This document shows positions 1-8,607 of a stretch of DNA of 64,000 nucleotides, in pieces (within the stretch, counting starts at the first letter, position 1; each line of letters opens with the position of its first letter). The notes under the pieces are model-generated. The model was not told where the DNA came from. It saw nothing but the letters and a program-made list of their open reading frames with translations, and made no database searches. This DNA is from Planctomycetota bacterium. GTDB taxonomy: Bacteria > Planctomycetota > Phycisphaerae > UBA1845. The position numbers and the translations under genes were made by a program. The stretch lies in NCBI GenBank assembly GCA_016200265.1, contig JACQFE010000051.1, positions 1 through 64,000 on the forward strand, in the 5' to 3' direction.

Positions 1-75
1 CGCCCTGCCGCTCCGCACCAGTTGTTCAAACCTCGCGCGTTCCTCGGCTTCCACCCGAACCACCCAACTCTTCAT
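1..75 (-). CDS. IS630-type transposase, N-terminal fragment (runs off window)
   Basis: The minus strand has an ATG at 73-75 preceded by a strong AAGGAGGA ribosome site. It encodes 25 residues beginning MKSWVVRVEAEERARFEQLV before the window edge. A short beta-strand followed by an acidic/basic helix and 'LVRSG' is typical of the start of IS630-family transposases, before their helix-turn-helix. Only the start is visible, so the DDE catalytic domain cannot be checked. The neighbouring inverted repeats at 165-293 support an insertion element. Another small HTH protein cannot be excluded. Confidence 0.55.
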   Translation of the reverse strand, partial: MKSWVVRVEAEERARFEQLVRSGRA

Positions 76-164
76 GTCGATCCTCCTTGATCGCGGGCAA
101 CATGCCCATCAGGAAGATCGACAAGGGAGCGTTTACACCCGAATCCTCAGACGGAACGAACTAC

Positions 165-293
165 TAGTGTAGTGTCTCATTGATTGCTAATCGTATCGAG
201 CCGCAGGCTTCAACCCGTGCGGACGCAGGAACGCCGAAAACGCTTCGCAAAGGCGACCAACATACGGTTAAATTATTGTGAGTCACTAAACTA
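165..293. repeat. TA-flanked inverted repeats, probable IS630-type element end
   Basis: Plus-strand GTGTAGTGTCTCA at 167-179 and TGAGTCACTAAAC at 279-291 are inverted copies of each other (11 of 13 match). Both abut a TA dinucleotide (165-166 and 292-293), the IS630/Tc1 target. The outer repeat lies inside the last codons of the MFS gene. Either this is a ~125 bp MITE-like unit, or it is the right end of the element carrying the transposase at 1-75, with an internal second copy. Confidence 0.45.
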
Positions 294-1605
294 GTTCCGC
301 GTCACGAGTTTCGTGCCCGAGCCCCAGGAGAATGAGCACAACGGCGCCCGCAGGAAATATCGCACACCAACTCACGACGTGCAGCAAATCGGTGTGATAG
401 GCCGCAGCCAATCCCGGCACCGCGAACGGTCCAAATGCCGCGATGAATCGCCCGATGTTGTAACAGAATCCGGCGCCGGTTCCGCGCAGCCGAGTCGGAA
501 ACAGTTCCGGCAAATAAAACGGCAACGCGCCAAACACGCCGTACACGAAAATCCCCACAAGAAACATCATGCGCAATCGCACCAGCGCGGAAATGTCGCA
601 GCCGAATACAAGATACATGGCGATTGCGCTTCCACCAAAATACAACACAAACAGCGATCGTCGGCCCAACCGCATCGCGATCGGAATGGTCATGAGAGTG
701 CCCAGCAGCCCTCCAAGATTGAACGCCGTCGTTCCGACCGTCACATAATGAGCCTGGTCCGCGATTTTTCCATCCGACACCGCCAATTGCCCGGCGATTC
801 GCGGCAGAAAGCTGTTTGAAGTCCACCACCCCAGCATCATGGATACTGCGATCACCGAGCCGCCGATCGTCTTGCCGCGCAATGCGGGGCTGAACAACTC
901 GGCCACGCGAGGCCGGTCATGATGAGCTTTCCACTTCGCCGGCTCGCGAACCGCCAATCTCAACGCACCGGCGGCCGCCGCGGGAATCAAGCCGGACAGA
1001 AACACCATGCGCCACGCCAGACTTGGATTGCCGGCGATCGATTCCCATCGGCGCGTAAAAAGATCGGTCACAAAAGTCGCCAACAAAAGACCGATCGGCG
1101 ATGCGGTGTACATCAGCGCCCCGGCGAGCACGCGTTTTCGTTCCGGAACCGATTCCGCGACAAGGGACGCCCCTGCGGCCCATTCACCGCCGATTCCCAG
1201 CGCCGAAATGATTCGACACGCAATCAACATCCAGATATTCGTCGCAGCCGCACATGCCGCCGTCCCGATCGAATAGGTCAGCATTGTGAGCAAGAGCGTG
1301 CGTGCGCGACCAATGCGATCAGTAATCTTTCCGAAGATGATCCCGCCGACGCCCCACCCCACAAGCAAAAGGCTGGTGAGTCCGCCGGTCCATGCGTTAA
1401 TGGTTTGATCGATTCCCGGACTTCCGGGCTTCAAGTGCAACAAATCCGGAATGCAAAGCCGCGAGACGAAGTTGAACAATAGCGCGTCGAAACAGTCGAA
1501 GCCCCAACCGAGCCACGCGGCCACGATCACCAGCCACTGGTACCGGTTCAGGCCCCACAGGCGTCCCTTCTCGACGTCACTGATGGCAATCGCTTCATCC
1601 ATCAT
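286..1605 (-). CDS. MFS transporter (metabolite:H+ symporter-like)
   Basis: This is a 439-residue inner-membrane protein with about 12 hydrophobic helices, the usual size of a major facilitator. Between helices 2 and 3 it carries the MFS signature loop GKITDRIGRARTLLL. The N-terminal part (WLGWGFDCFDALLFNFV) and the conserved helix-4/5 region (SALGIGGEWAAGASLVAESV) are characteristic of the sugar/carboxylate/aromatic-acid proton symporter families. The substrate cannot be read from sequence. The start could be either of two adjacent ATGs, and the ribosome site is weak. The last residues (ELV) and the stop codon come from within an inverted repeat that looks like an IS630-type end, so the native C-terminus was probably trimmed by insertion. 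No other transport gene is adjacent. Confidence 0.9.
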   Translation of the reverse strand: MMDEAIAISDVEKGRLWGLNRYQWLVIVAAWLGWGFDCFDALLFNFVSRLCIPDLLHLKPGSPGIDQTINAWTGGLTSLLLVGWGVGGIIFGKITDRIGRARTLLLTMLTYSIGTAACAAATNIWMLIACRIISALGIGGEWAAGASLVAESVPERKRVLAGALMYTASPIGLLLATFVTDLFTRRWESIAGNPSLAWRMVFLSGLIPAAAAGALRLAVREPAKWKAHHDRPRVAELFSPALRGKTIGGSVIAVSMMLGWWTSNSFLPRIAGQLAVSDGKIADQAHYVTVGTTAFNLGGLLGTLMTIPIAMRLGRRSLFVLYFGGSAIAMYLVFGCDISALVRLRMMFLVGIFVYGVFGALPFYLPELFPTRLRGTGAGFCYNIGRFIAAFGPFAVPGLAAAYHTDLLHVVSWCAIFPAGAVVLILLGLGHETRDAELV

Positions 1606-1710
1606 AAGTGGGCGGATGATATGCGAAGTACCCGAATTCGCCGAGTGGGAATATCGGAGCTTGCATCTTAATGCACGAAATCTCGGAGCAACTGAGACAT
1701 GGCCCGCGCC

Positions 1711-1780
1711 GTCATTCTGAGCCTTGGTTCACCAAAGCGAAGAATCTCGAATTCGAGACGCTTCGTTATCGCTTCATATG
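1711..1780 (+). repeat. Dispersed intergenic repeat, GTCATTCTGAG type
   Basis: The segment begins GTCATTCTGAGCCTTGG and continues to GCGAAGAATCTCGA. It matches, in inverse orientation, the repeat between ybaB and recR (10597-10665). It lies in the gap between the divergently transcribed MFS promoter region and the 3' end of the PEP-CTERM gene. Confidence 0.7.
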
Positions 1781-1843
1781 AGGGGCGACGCCATCACAGT
1801 CGACAAGATATGTATTTGTCACAGCAAAACGTAGAATGACCAA

Positions 1844-2518
1844 TCACTTTTTTCGATGGCCGTGGTTCCATCCGGCGGCTAGTAGGCCCCCAATAAAGAA
1901 CATGATTGTGGTCGGCTCAGGTACGCCTACAACTGGTTCGAAGGCACCAAACAAGGACGTAAGATGCGAATTAAACTGATTTCCAAAGGGCGAGATGAGA
2001 AGATCGGCGGATCCATCGTCTGTAAACGCTTGGGCATTAGTTCGGATAAAAAACATGACGCTCTCTTGCCCTGGAAATATCGGCTCGAAATTAAACAAAA
2101 AATTTACGCCTTCGCTGACTCCTGCGCCGACTGGACCGAATACCGCATCGGGAGCGTTTCCAGCGATTTCAACAAGAAAATTGACGTCTGGTTCTGATCC
2201 GCCAAAGTCTGACGTTCGCAGTGCGACAATTGGTGAGTGGGATTCTAGTAGATTTGAAACTCGAAAGTAGAAGTCGAGTGTTCCTAAGAGTTCGGAGCGC
2301 TGGACAATCTCTTCGACTGAACCCACATTGCCTTGCCCATCACTCCAGTTCACAATTGCAGCTGCGACAGGAGTTCCCTCTAGTGTAGGATCCCACGCTT
2401 TGCTTGTTCCCGGAATTGATACCATCGACCCAGGTGGCAGCGGTACGGCATCGGTCGGTGCGATTCCGAATATGATTTGGCCGGTCAACGCAATGACCGT
2501 TCTCATCGTCCATCTCAT
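1844..2518 (-). CDS. PEP-CTERM sorting domain protein
   Basis: This is a secreted protein of about 224 residues. The start at 2518 (MRWTMRTVIALTGQIIFG) has an AAGGCGG ribosome site and gives a classical signal peptide; a longer reading lacks one. The C-terminus has the tripartite PEP-CTERM signal: VPEPTT, a hydrophobic helix (IMFFIGGLLAAGW) and a basic tail (HGHRKK). In other bacteria this signal directs recognition and processing by exosortase. No exosortase gene is in this window. The middle is a beta-rich domain of unknown function with no recognisable catalytic motif. The gene sits alone, downstream of lhr on the same strand with a 179-base gap. Confidence 0.85.
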   Translation of the reverse strand: MRWTMRTVIALTGQIIFGIAPTDAVPLPPGSMVSIPGTSKAWDPTLEGTPVAAAIVNWSDGQGNVGSVEEIVQRSELLGTLDFYFRVSNLLESHSPIVALRTSDFGGSEPDVNFLVEIAGNAPDAVFGPVGAGVSEGVNFLFNFEPIFPGQESVMFFIRTNAQAFTDDGSADLLISPFGNQFNSHLTSLFGAFEPVVGVPEPTTIMFFIGGLLAAGWNHGHRKK

Positions 2519-2697
2519 CAATGCGTCCGCCTTGCATTTCCGAGCCATCACCAGTTTGGGTGATGCCTTGGCATGGTACCCAAGCGCCCAGGTGGTTACA
2601 ATCATCTTCTCCGTATTGCCTTCAATCGAATTCAACAAGCAAATTAGCCGATGGCGCAATTACGACCGATTCGCACAATGCATGGTGCATCCACGAT

Positions 2698-5600
2698 TTA
2701 TCCGACCCGCACTCGTCGCTGAAGGTTCGGCGCGACGCGGACTTCGGGAGTTAAGATTCCCTGGAAATTCAGCGGATCGGCCGAAGAAACTTCGATGGCC
2801 GGGCGCATTCCGTCACGCCGCAGACGGCGCATCAAACTCACCGCATCAGGCAAACCGTATTGCTCGCCGGAGAAGCCGGCCACAAAACGACCGCCTCGCA
2901 CTTCGCCGCGAAGCTCCATCAATCGAAGCACGCGCACCATTTCCGACCACGTACACGGAATTCTCCCGCGGTCCAACACTTTGCGGAAAATGACACCTGT
3001 GCGTCTCAAGAGTTGGCGAATGATGAATTCCGCGCCCGGCCCGGCCGGCGGCGTCGAACGGAATCGACTCCATCGCCCCACCGCTTTCACAGGTCGATGA
3101 CGACGCGACGGCGGCGTGATCAATTGTCGTAGAGCTGCGAATGAATCACAGGTTGCGAAGCCCTGTGCGATCAACTCGGCCAATCCCATTTCCACATGAG
3201 CGGGAACGAGTCGAGCGGCCTTTTGCAAATCTTGCGGGAACATCGCTCCTCGCGTTGTCATTGCATCGAGCAGATCGCGAGCCGGACCGTGCAAGGACTC
3301 AACGCACGGGGCATCGGTCAACCCAAGCCAGGCCTCAATGTTTTCTCGCGGAACGAAACTCAGCGGCGTCACGCGAATGGCACTGTGACCAGCACCCCAC
3401 AAACGTCCCCACGCAAATTCACCCGCAAGCGTCAATTCATCCAGCCACTCGCGGCGATAATCCTTCACGCGAGCGGGCAGAATATGAACCTCCCACGCCC
3501 TCGGAGACGCCTCAAAACCGGCAAGCTGATTGAGCACGTCGGCCAACCCGCGCGGGCCTTCAAGCTGATATTCCGCGTCCACATGCTGCCAGCACGCAAG
3601 AAATTGCAGGAATTCCGCGGCACTGACCGGCTCGATCTCGCGGCGCAAGGTCTCCAGCGTGTAGCGGTGAATTCTCGCCAGCAGTCGGCGCTCACACCAC
3701 GCTGTTTTCCCATCAATCCGCGTACGGAGTATACTGCCCTCACGCTCCATCTCGAGCAACAGATTGTTGACCGATTCACTTACATCGCCGCGTGAAACGT
3801 CAATTCGCGGATCGCCTTCAAATACCGGTCCAAGCGCTTCGAGCCGACCAAAAAGTATTCGCTTCGGCTCCTGCATTCCGTCCACAGCGAACCAGCGATT
3901 GCGATCTCGCGCCACCCGCCGCTGCAACGAAAGCTCCATCAACCAAGACAACCAAGGTCCGGCCTCATCGTCCGTGACAAACCCCATCCACAGCAGAGCC
4001 TCGTGGACTTCCTCCGCGCTTTCTGGTTGCGGCCAGGCTTCTTCGCGAACCCGCGCCACCGCCGCAGGATCGAGAGCTCCGATCTCGTCCGACGTTTTTG
4101 GATCAAGAGCGCGGCGATTGAGAACGGCCTGCGTACGACGTTCTTCGAGAGGTGCGTCATCGAGGAACGCATACGGTTTCGCCGTCAGAATGCCCTTTGC
4201 AAACGCCGATGGCTCGGGCGTATCGACCGCAACCTTCTCAATTGAGCCGTCGCGCAGACCATTCAAAACCTCGATGAGTCCCTTCACATCCGTCGATTCC
4301 ACGAGGCAATCCTCGATGGTCTGCCGCACCAGCGGATGCTCCATCGGGATCGGAAGATCGCCTGCGGGCATATTTTCAGGGCATGCGACGGCAGCCGGAA
4401 ATGTGGCCGCAAGTAGATCAGCCGCCCGCATTCGCATGATCGCTGGCGGCACCTGCTTGCCCTGTTGAAACCGCTCCAGCACCAGCGATCGCGTCGCGTT
4501 CCAGCGCCAACGCGACTCGAACATCGGTTGATCGAGAACTGCCTGTGTCAGCACTTTTTCCACGCTGTTGGGGTGCAAATAGTTGAACACGTCGTCGAGC
4601 GGAAAACTGTGCTGAAGTCCGAGCGAAATAACGATCGCCTCTTCATTCGCGGCGGCCTGGAGTTCGTAGCCGAAGCCGCGACAAAACCGCTTGCGAAGGG
4701 CCAATCCCCAGGCCCGATTGATTCGCCCGCCAAATGGCGCGTGCAAGACCATCTGCATCCCGCCGCTCTCATCGAAAAAGCGTTCGAGAATGACTCGTTT
4801 CTGCGTGGGCACAGTTCCAAGCACGCGGCGACCATCGGCCAAGTATTCTGCGATCTGCTTCGCTGCCTCAGCCGAAAGACCGATTTCATCCACGAGCCGC
4901 TGTGGATCAATCGCATCCTCGCGAACCGTTCCAACTTCCGCGGACAATTCCGTCGTGCGCGAAGCACCCTCACCCAGCCAGAACGGAATCGAAGGCGGCT
5001 GACCCTTGGCATCAGCAACTCGTAAGACTCCTTTTTCGATTCGCAGGATTCGCCACGACGTGTTCCCAAGCTGGATGATGTCGCCGACGTTGGATTCAAT
5101 CGCGAAATCCTCATTGACGGTGCCGATGAACGTTGCATCCGGCTCCTGCAAGACCTTGAAATCGGCCACGTCGGGAATCGCGCCGCCACAGGTGACGGCG
5201 GCAATCCGCGCTCGCTTCTTGGCCAGCAGCCGTCCATTCACGCCGTCGCGATGAAGCAATCCGCGCCGACCCTCAGTGTGCAATCGTGTAGTTGCGTCAA
5301 ATTCTTCGTGAGCGAGTTCGCGATAGGGCCAAGCGCGGCGAAATGTTTCGTAAAGATCATCTTCAAGCAATCCATCATCGCCCGCTCCCGCACATTCGGC
5401 CACAATCTGCTGGGCAAGAATGTCTCTCGGTGCTGTCGGCTGCGGCGTGCGATCCAGATCGCCGCGAAGTGCCGCGCGAAGAAGTGCGGCGGACTCCACC
5501 AATTCGTCGATCGTGAGTGGAAAAATGCGCCCTTTCGGCGTGGCGCGAACCGCGTGCCCGCTTCGTCCGACACGTTGCAAAAACGTGGCGATCGAGCGTG

Positions 5601-6627
5601 TCGCCCCGACTTGAATGACCAGGTCCACATCGCCAATGTCAATTCCCAGTTCGAGCGATGCGGTCGCGACCAACGCTCGCAAGCTTCCCGCCTTCAATCG
5701 TTGCTCGGCGTCAAGCCGGTGTTCCCTCGACAAGCTGCTATGGTGGCACGTGACCAGATTCTCGCCGAGAACGTCGGTCAGCCGTGCCGCAATGCGTTCG
5801 GCCAGCTTTCGAGTGTTTACAAAGATAAGCGTCGTGCGATGTGCTTCAATCAGTTGCGAAATGCGATCGTAAATTTCGCCCCATTGCTCGTGCGAGCAAA
5901 CCGTCGTCAACGGCGACGGCGGCACCTCAATGGCTACATCCATCTTCCTTCGATGTCCTACATCGACAAGCTCACATTCCCGCCCGACACCGACCAGAAA
6001 CCTCGCCACATCCGCAAGCGGTTTCTGCGTCGCGGACAAGCCAATCCGCTGAAATCCGCCCGCCCCCGCCGTGAGCATCTCCAGTCGTTCAAGTGATAAT
6101 GCCAGGTGTGAGCCGCGCTTGTCGCGAACCAGAGCGTGAATTTCGTCCACGATCACGGTCTTCACATTTCGCGACAACTCGCGACCGCCCGCGCTCGTGA
6201 GCAGGATATACAACGATTCCGGCGTCGTAACCAAAATATGCGGCGGGTTGCGAAGCATGGCCGACCGCTGACTCGTCGGCGTGTCGCCGGTCCGCACAAG
6301 CACGCGAATTTCGGGCACATCGGCATCGAGCAGCCGCAATTCGCAAAGCGGCCCGTACAGATTCTTTTGAACGTCATTGCTGAGGGCTCGGAGCGGCGAT
6401 ACATAAAGCACGCTCGTTTCGTCGGCAAGCGAAGTCCCCTGCCGCATCAACCCGTCAATCGCCGATAAGAAGGCTGCGAGCGTTTTTCCGGTTCCCGTGG
6501 GCGCGGCGATGAGAGTGTGCCGACCTTTTTGAATTCGCGGCCAGCCTTCGCGCTGCGGCTCGGTCGGATCGCCGAATCGGCGAGCGAACCATTGTTGAAT
6601 CGTGGGATGAAATCCTGAAAGCGGCAT
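2698..6627 (-). CDS. lhr: Lhr family ATP-dependent helicase
   Basis: This 1309-residue superfamily 2 helicase is a DNA-repair-associated 3'-5' translocase in its family. The start at 6627 (MPLSGFHPTIQQWFARRFGD) matches the family N-terminus; an upstream in-frame ATG overlaps the divergent gene. Visible motifs are Q-like TEPQREGWP at 23-30, Walker A PTGTGKT at 43-49, DEIH at 161-164, LSATQ near 207, and motif VI QRVGRSGH. After the two RecA domains come the winged-helix and Lhr-specific core (for example HAPFGGRINRAWGLALRKRF), then a long C-terminal extension, so this is the long Lhr form. It is divergently transcribed from the SPASM protein with only 55 bases between starts. Confidence 0.93.
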   Translation of the reverse strand: MPLSGFHPTIQQWFARRFGDPTEPQREGWPRIQKGRHTLIAAPTGTGKTLAAFLSAIDGLMRQGTSLADETSVLYVSPLRALSNDVQKNLYGPLCELRLLDADVPEIRVLVRTGDTPTSQRSAMLRNPPHILVTTPESLYILLTSAGGRELSRNVKTVIVDEIHALVRDKRGSHLALSLERLEMLTAGAGGFQRIGLSATQKPLADVARFLVGVGRECELVDVGHRRKMDVAIEVPPSPLTTVCSHEQWGEIYDRISQLIEAHRTTLIFVNTRKLAERIAARLTDVLGENLVTCHHSSLSREHRLDAEQRLKAGSLRALVATASLELGIDIGDVDLVIQVGATRSIATFLQRVGRSGHAVRATPKGRIFPLTIDELVESAALLRAALRGDLDRTPQPTAPRDILAQQIVAECAGAGDDGLLEDDLYETFRRAWPYRELAHEEFDATTRLHTEGRRGLLHRDGVNGRLLAKKRARIAAVTCGGAIPDVADFKVLQEPDATFIGTVNEDFAIESNVGDIIQLGNTSWRILRIEKGVLRVADAKGQPPSIPFWLGEGASRTTELSAEVGTVREDAIDPQRLVDEIGLSAEAAKQIAEYLADGRRVLGTVPTQKRVILERFFDESGGMQMVLHAPFGGRINRAWGLALRKRFCRGFGYELQAAANEEAIVISLGLQHSFPLDDVFNYLHPNSVEKVLTQAVLDQPMFESRWRWNATRSLVLERFQQGKQVPPAIMRMRAADLLAATFPAAVACPENMPAGDLPIPMEHPLVRQTIEDCLVESTDVKGLIEVLNGLRDGSIEKVAVDTPEPSAFAKGILTAKPYAFLDDAPLEERRTQAVLNRRALDPKTSDEIGALDPAAVARVREEAWPQPESAEEVHEALLWMGFVTDDEAGPWLSWLMELSLQRRVARDRNRWFAVDGMQEPKRILFGRLEALGPVFEGDPRIDVSRGDVSESVNNLLLEMEREGSILRTRIDGKTAWCERRLLARIHRYTLETLRREIEPVSAAEFLQFLACWQHVDAEYQLEGPRGLADVLNQLAGFEASPRAWEVHILPARVKDYRREWLDELTLAGEFAWGRLWGAGHSAIRVTPLSFVPRENIEAWLGLTDAPCVESLHGPARDLLDAMTTRGAMFPQDLQKAARLVPAHVEMGLAELIAQGFATCDSFAALRQLITPPSRRHRPVKAVGRWSRFRSTPPAGPGAEFIIRQLLRRTGVIFRKVLDRGRIPCTWSEMVRVLRLMELRGEVRGGRFVAGFSGEQYGLPDAVSLMRRLRRDGMRPAIEVSSADPLNFQGILTPEVRVAPNLQRRVRVG

Positions 6628-6682
6628 TCGGCCATTATAGCCAATTGTTCGGGTTCTGTCATGTTGGGGTAAATTACGAAAA

Positions 6683-8350
6683 ATGAAGGTAATCGCCGCA
6701 ATCCAAATTGATTTGGAAACGACGCCGCTCGGCACGCGAAGCCGCCTGCGCGATGAACTTGGCGGCGTGTCGATCTTTTGGCGAACCGTTAAGCAGGCCG
6801 AAAGGATTCAGCCCCCGATAGACATCTTTGTACTTTGTCCGCAAACGCAGGAATCTGAAACTCGCAATTTGCTCGCCGATTCGCGGGCAATCGTCCAGAC
6901 GCACGACGCCGGACCCCCTCCATGGAATGCCCTCATTCGCGCGTCGCGCAAGTGGTCATTGGACGGCTGGCGTGGCGGAATCGGACAGACCATTTCGTTC
7001 GACGAATTCATCGACTGCCGAGTGCTTGCGGGGCTTCTCACTCACGCGCAAGCCGACGCCATTCTCGCGATCCCCCCCGCCGCGCCATTTTTCAGCCCTG
7101 AATTCGCCCAAAAAATGATCCGACAGCGAATCGAGTCAGGAGATGAAGACACGCGAATCATTTTCAGCGCCGCCCCGCCGGGCATCGCCGGTGTTCTTCT
7201 CGACGCGTCACTGATTCGCGAATTGGCCCTGAACAATCTTCCCTTGAGTTGGATCTTCGCCTATCAGCCGGAACACCCTCGAAAGGACATGATCTTCCTA
7301 CCGTGTGCCTGCGAAGTGCCCGCCCCGCTTCGGTTTGCCTCCGGTCGGCTCTGCGCGGACTCGGATCGATCGTTCGAACGGGCGCAAGCACTTTGGGACG
7401 CATCCCGCGAGGAGCCTAATTTTGGGCTCCAGAGAATCGGCGATTGGTTGATCGAGCACGAGAAATCACACGTTGATCTCTTGCCGCACGAGTTGGAAAT
7501 CGAATTGACCACGGATGATTCCTTGCCGAACGCTCGATTGCGACCCAGAGGCAATCGCCTGGAGCGCAACGCATCCATTGAGGTCCGCACGGTAGGAGCT
7601 TTGTTCGATGAAGTGACGGAGTTTGATGATTCACTGGTAGTTCTTGGAGGCTTCGGCGATCCATTAAGGCATCCAGAATTCAACGAAGTTCTCTCTGCCA
7701 TTCGCAGCGTTCGCCGATCGATCAACATTTACGGCCTCGCGGTTCGCACCTCCGGAGTCAATCTCACCGATGAGTCCATTGTGGCGTTGATCGAACATCG
7801 CGTTGACGTCTTGGAAATCCTTCTGGATGCATGGACCCCCGCGACGTATGCCCGCGTTCAATCCACCAATGGCAAGGACGATGCGACTCTGCAGCATGTT
7901 CTCTCGCGGATCGAACGGGTCGAGGAAATGCGCCGAGAGCGGTCTTCCGTATTTCCGTTGATTGTCCCGAGCTTTACCAAGAGCCGCGAAAATGTCCATG
8001 AGCTTGATGATTTCTATGACGGTTGGACACGGCGGCTCGGGGCCGTTTGCATCACCGGGGCCAATCATTACTCTCGGCAATTCGATGACCAGTCGGTCAT
8101 TCCCATGGCCCCGGCCACCCGGACCGCGTGTCGCCGAATCATGTCTCGATGCCTCGTGCTGGCGGACGGTCGCGTGACCATGTGCGACCAGGATTTCCAA
8201 GGATTGCACACGGTCGGTTCGCTGCATGAACATTCGCTTTCGACCATCTGGCGGAATACAAAATTCCAGCGGATTCGCGCCGATCACGCCTCCGACAAGT
8301 TTCAATCACACGAATTGTGCGCGGCCTGCGATGAATGGCATCGACCATAA
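6683..8350 (+). CDS. SPASM-domain protein with degenerate radical-SAM motif
   Basis: This 555-residue protein appears to have three parts. Residues 1-240 resemble nucleotidyltransferase- or glycosyltransferase-like N-terminal domains found ahead of some radical-SAM enzymes. Residues about 265-450 resemble a radical-SAM barrel. A C-terminal SPASM region (about 475-555) has cysteines in ACRRIMSRC, VTMCDQDFQG and ELCAACDEW, expected to bind an auxiliary 4Fe-4S cluster. At the position of the radical-SAM CxxxCxxC, after the 'ELTT' strand, the protein reads DDSLPNARLRPRGN with no cysteine. The SAM-cluster site therefore seems lost while the auxiliary-cluster site is kept. The ATG at 6683 has only a weak ribosome site. 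Function unknown; surface-polysaccharide or peptide modification is a guess. Confidence 0.7.
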   Translation: MKVIAAIQIDLETTPLGTRSRLRDELGGVSIFWRTVKQAERIQPPIDIFVLCPQTQESETRNLLADSRAIVQTHDAGPPPWNALIRASRKWSLDGWRGGIGQTISFDEFIDCRVLAGLLTHAQADAILAIPPAAPFFSPEFAQKMIRQRIESGDEDTRIIFSAAPPGIAGVLLDASLIRELALNNLPLSWIFAYQPEHPRKDMIFLPCACEVPAPLRFASGRLCADSDRSFERAQALWDASREEPNFGLQRIGDWLIEHEKSHVDLLPHELEIELTTDDSLPNARLRPRGNRLERNASIEVRTVGALFDEVTEFDDSLVVLGGFGDPLRHPEFNEVLSAIRSVRRSINIYGLAVRTSGVNLTDESIVALIEHRVDVLEILLDAWTPATYARVQSTNGKDDATLQHVLSRIERVEEMRRERSSVFPLIVPSFTKSRENVHELDDFYDGWTRRLGAVCITGANHYSRQFDDQSVIPMAPATRTACRRIMSRCLVLADGRVTMCDQDFQGLHTVGSLHEHSLSTIWRNTKFQRIRADHASDKFQSHELCAACDEWHRP

Positions 8351-8418
8351 ACGTACACACTCTGAAATGCGCTGCACCGAAGCACCGCTCACTCACTTCT
8401 ATATCCGGTGATCGCTGC

Positions 8419-8424
8419 TATAAT
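8419..8424 (+). promoter_or_regulatory. -10 box (TATAAT) of SRP RNA promoter
   Basis: A perfect TATAAT lies 22 bases before the long SRP RNA helix, placing the transcript start near 8431. No good -35 hexamer is visible 17 bases upstream. Confidence 0.55.
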
Positions 8425-8439
8425 CATGGGATGCGTTGA

Positions 8440-8582
8440 TGCCAGGCCTTGCGGCGCTCGGTGACGACCAGGTCCCATGCAGTGAATGCGTCAGGCAACG
8501 GGTCAGGCTGGAGACAGAGCAGCCCATCTGATTCAGTCAGGTGCCGTGGATCACCTGGTCGTCACCGATCGCCGCAGGCAAA
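8440..8582 (+). ncRNA. ffs: Signal recognition particle RNA (4.5S-like)
   Basis: Positions 8446-8473 pair almost perfectly with 8553-8579 to form the long SRP hairpin. At the apex, 8501-8525 contains GGTCAGGCTGGAGACAGAGC followed by AGCCC. This matches the conserved domain IV that binds Ffh (GGTCAGG, a GGA-type tetraloop and the asymmetric loop ending AGCAGCC). The RNA is therefore the short bacterial form with no Alu domain. It functions with Ffh in targeting membrane proteins to the translocon. The ends are uncertain by a few bases. It lies just upstream of dnaX, an arrangement seen in several other bacteria. Confidence 0.9.
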
Positions 8583-8607
8583 GTAGCATGTTGGCGTTGG
8601 AGTCACT

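Noticed and set aside
5251-6096. Plus-strand frame of 281 codons opposite lhr
   Set aside because: Antisense shadow of conserved helicase motifs.
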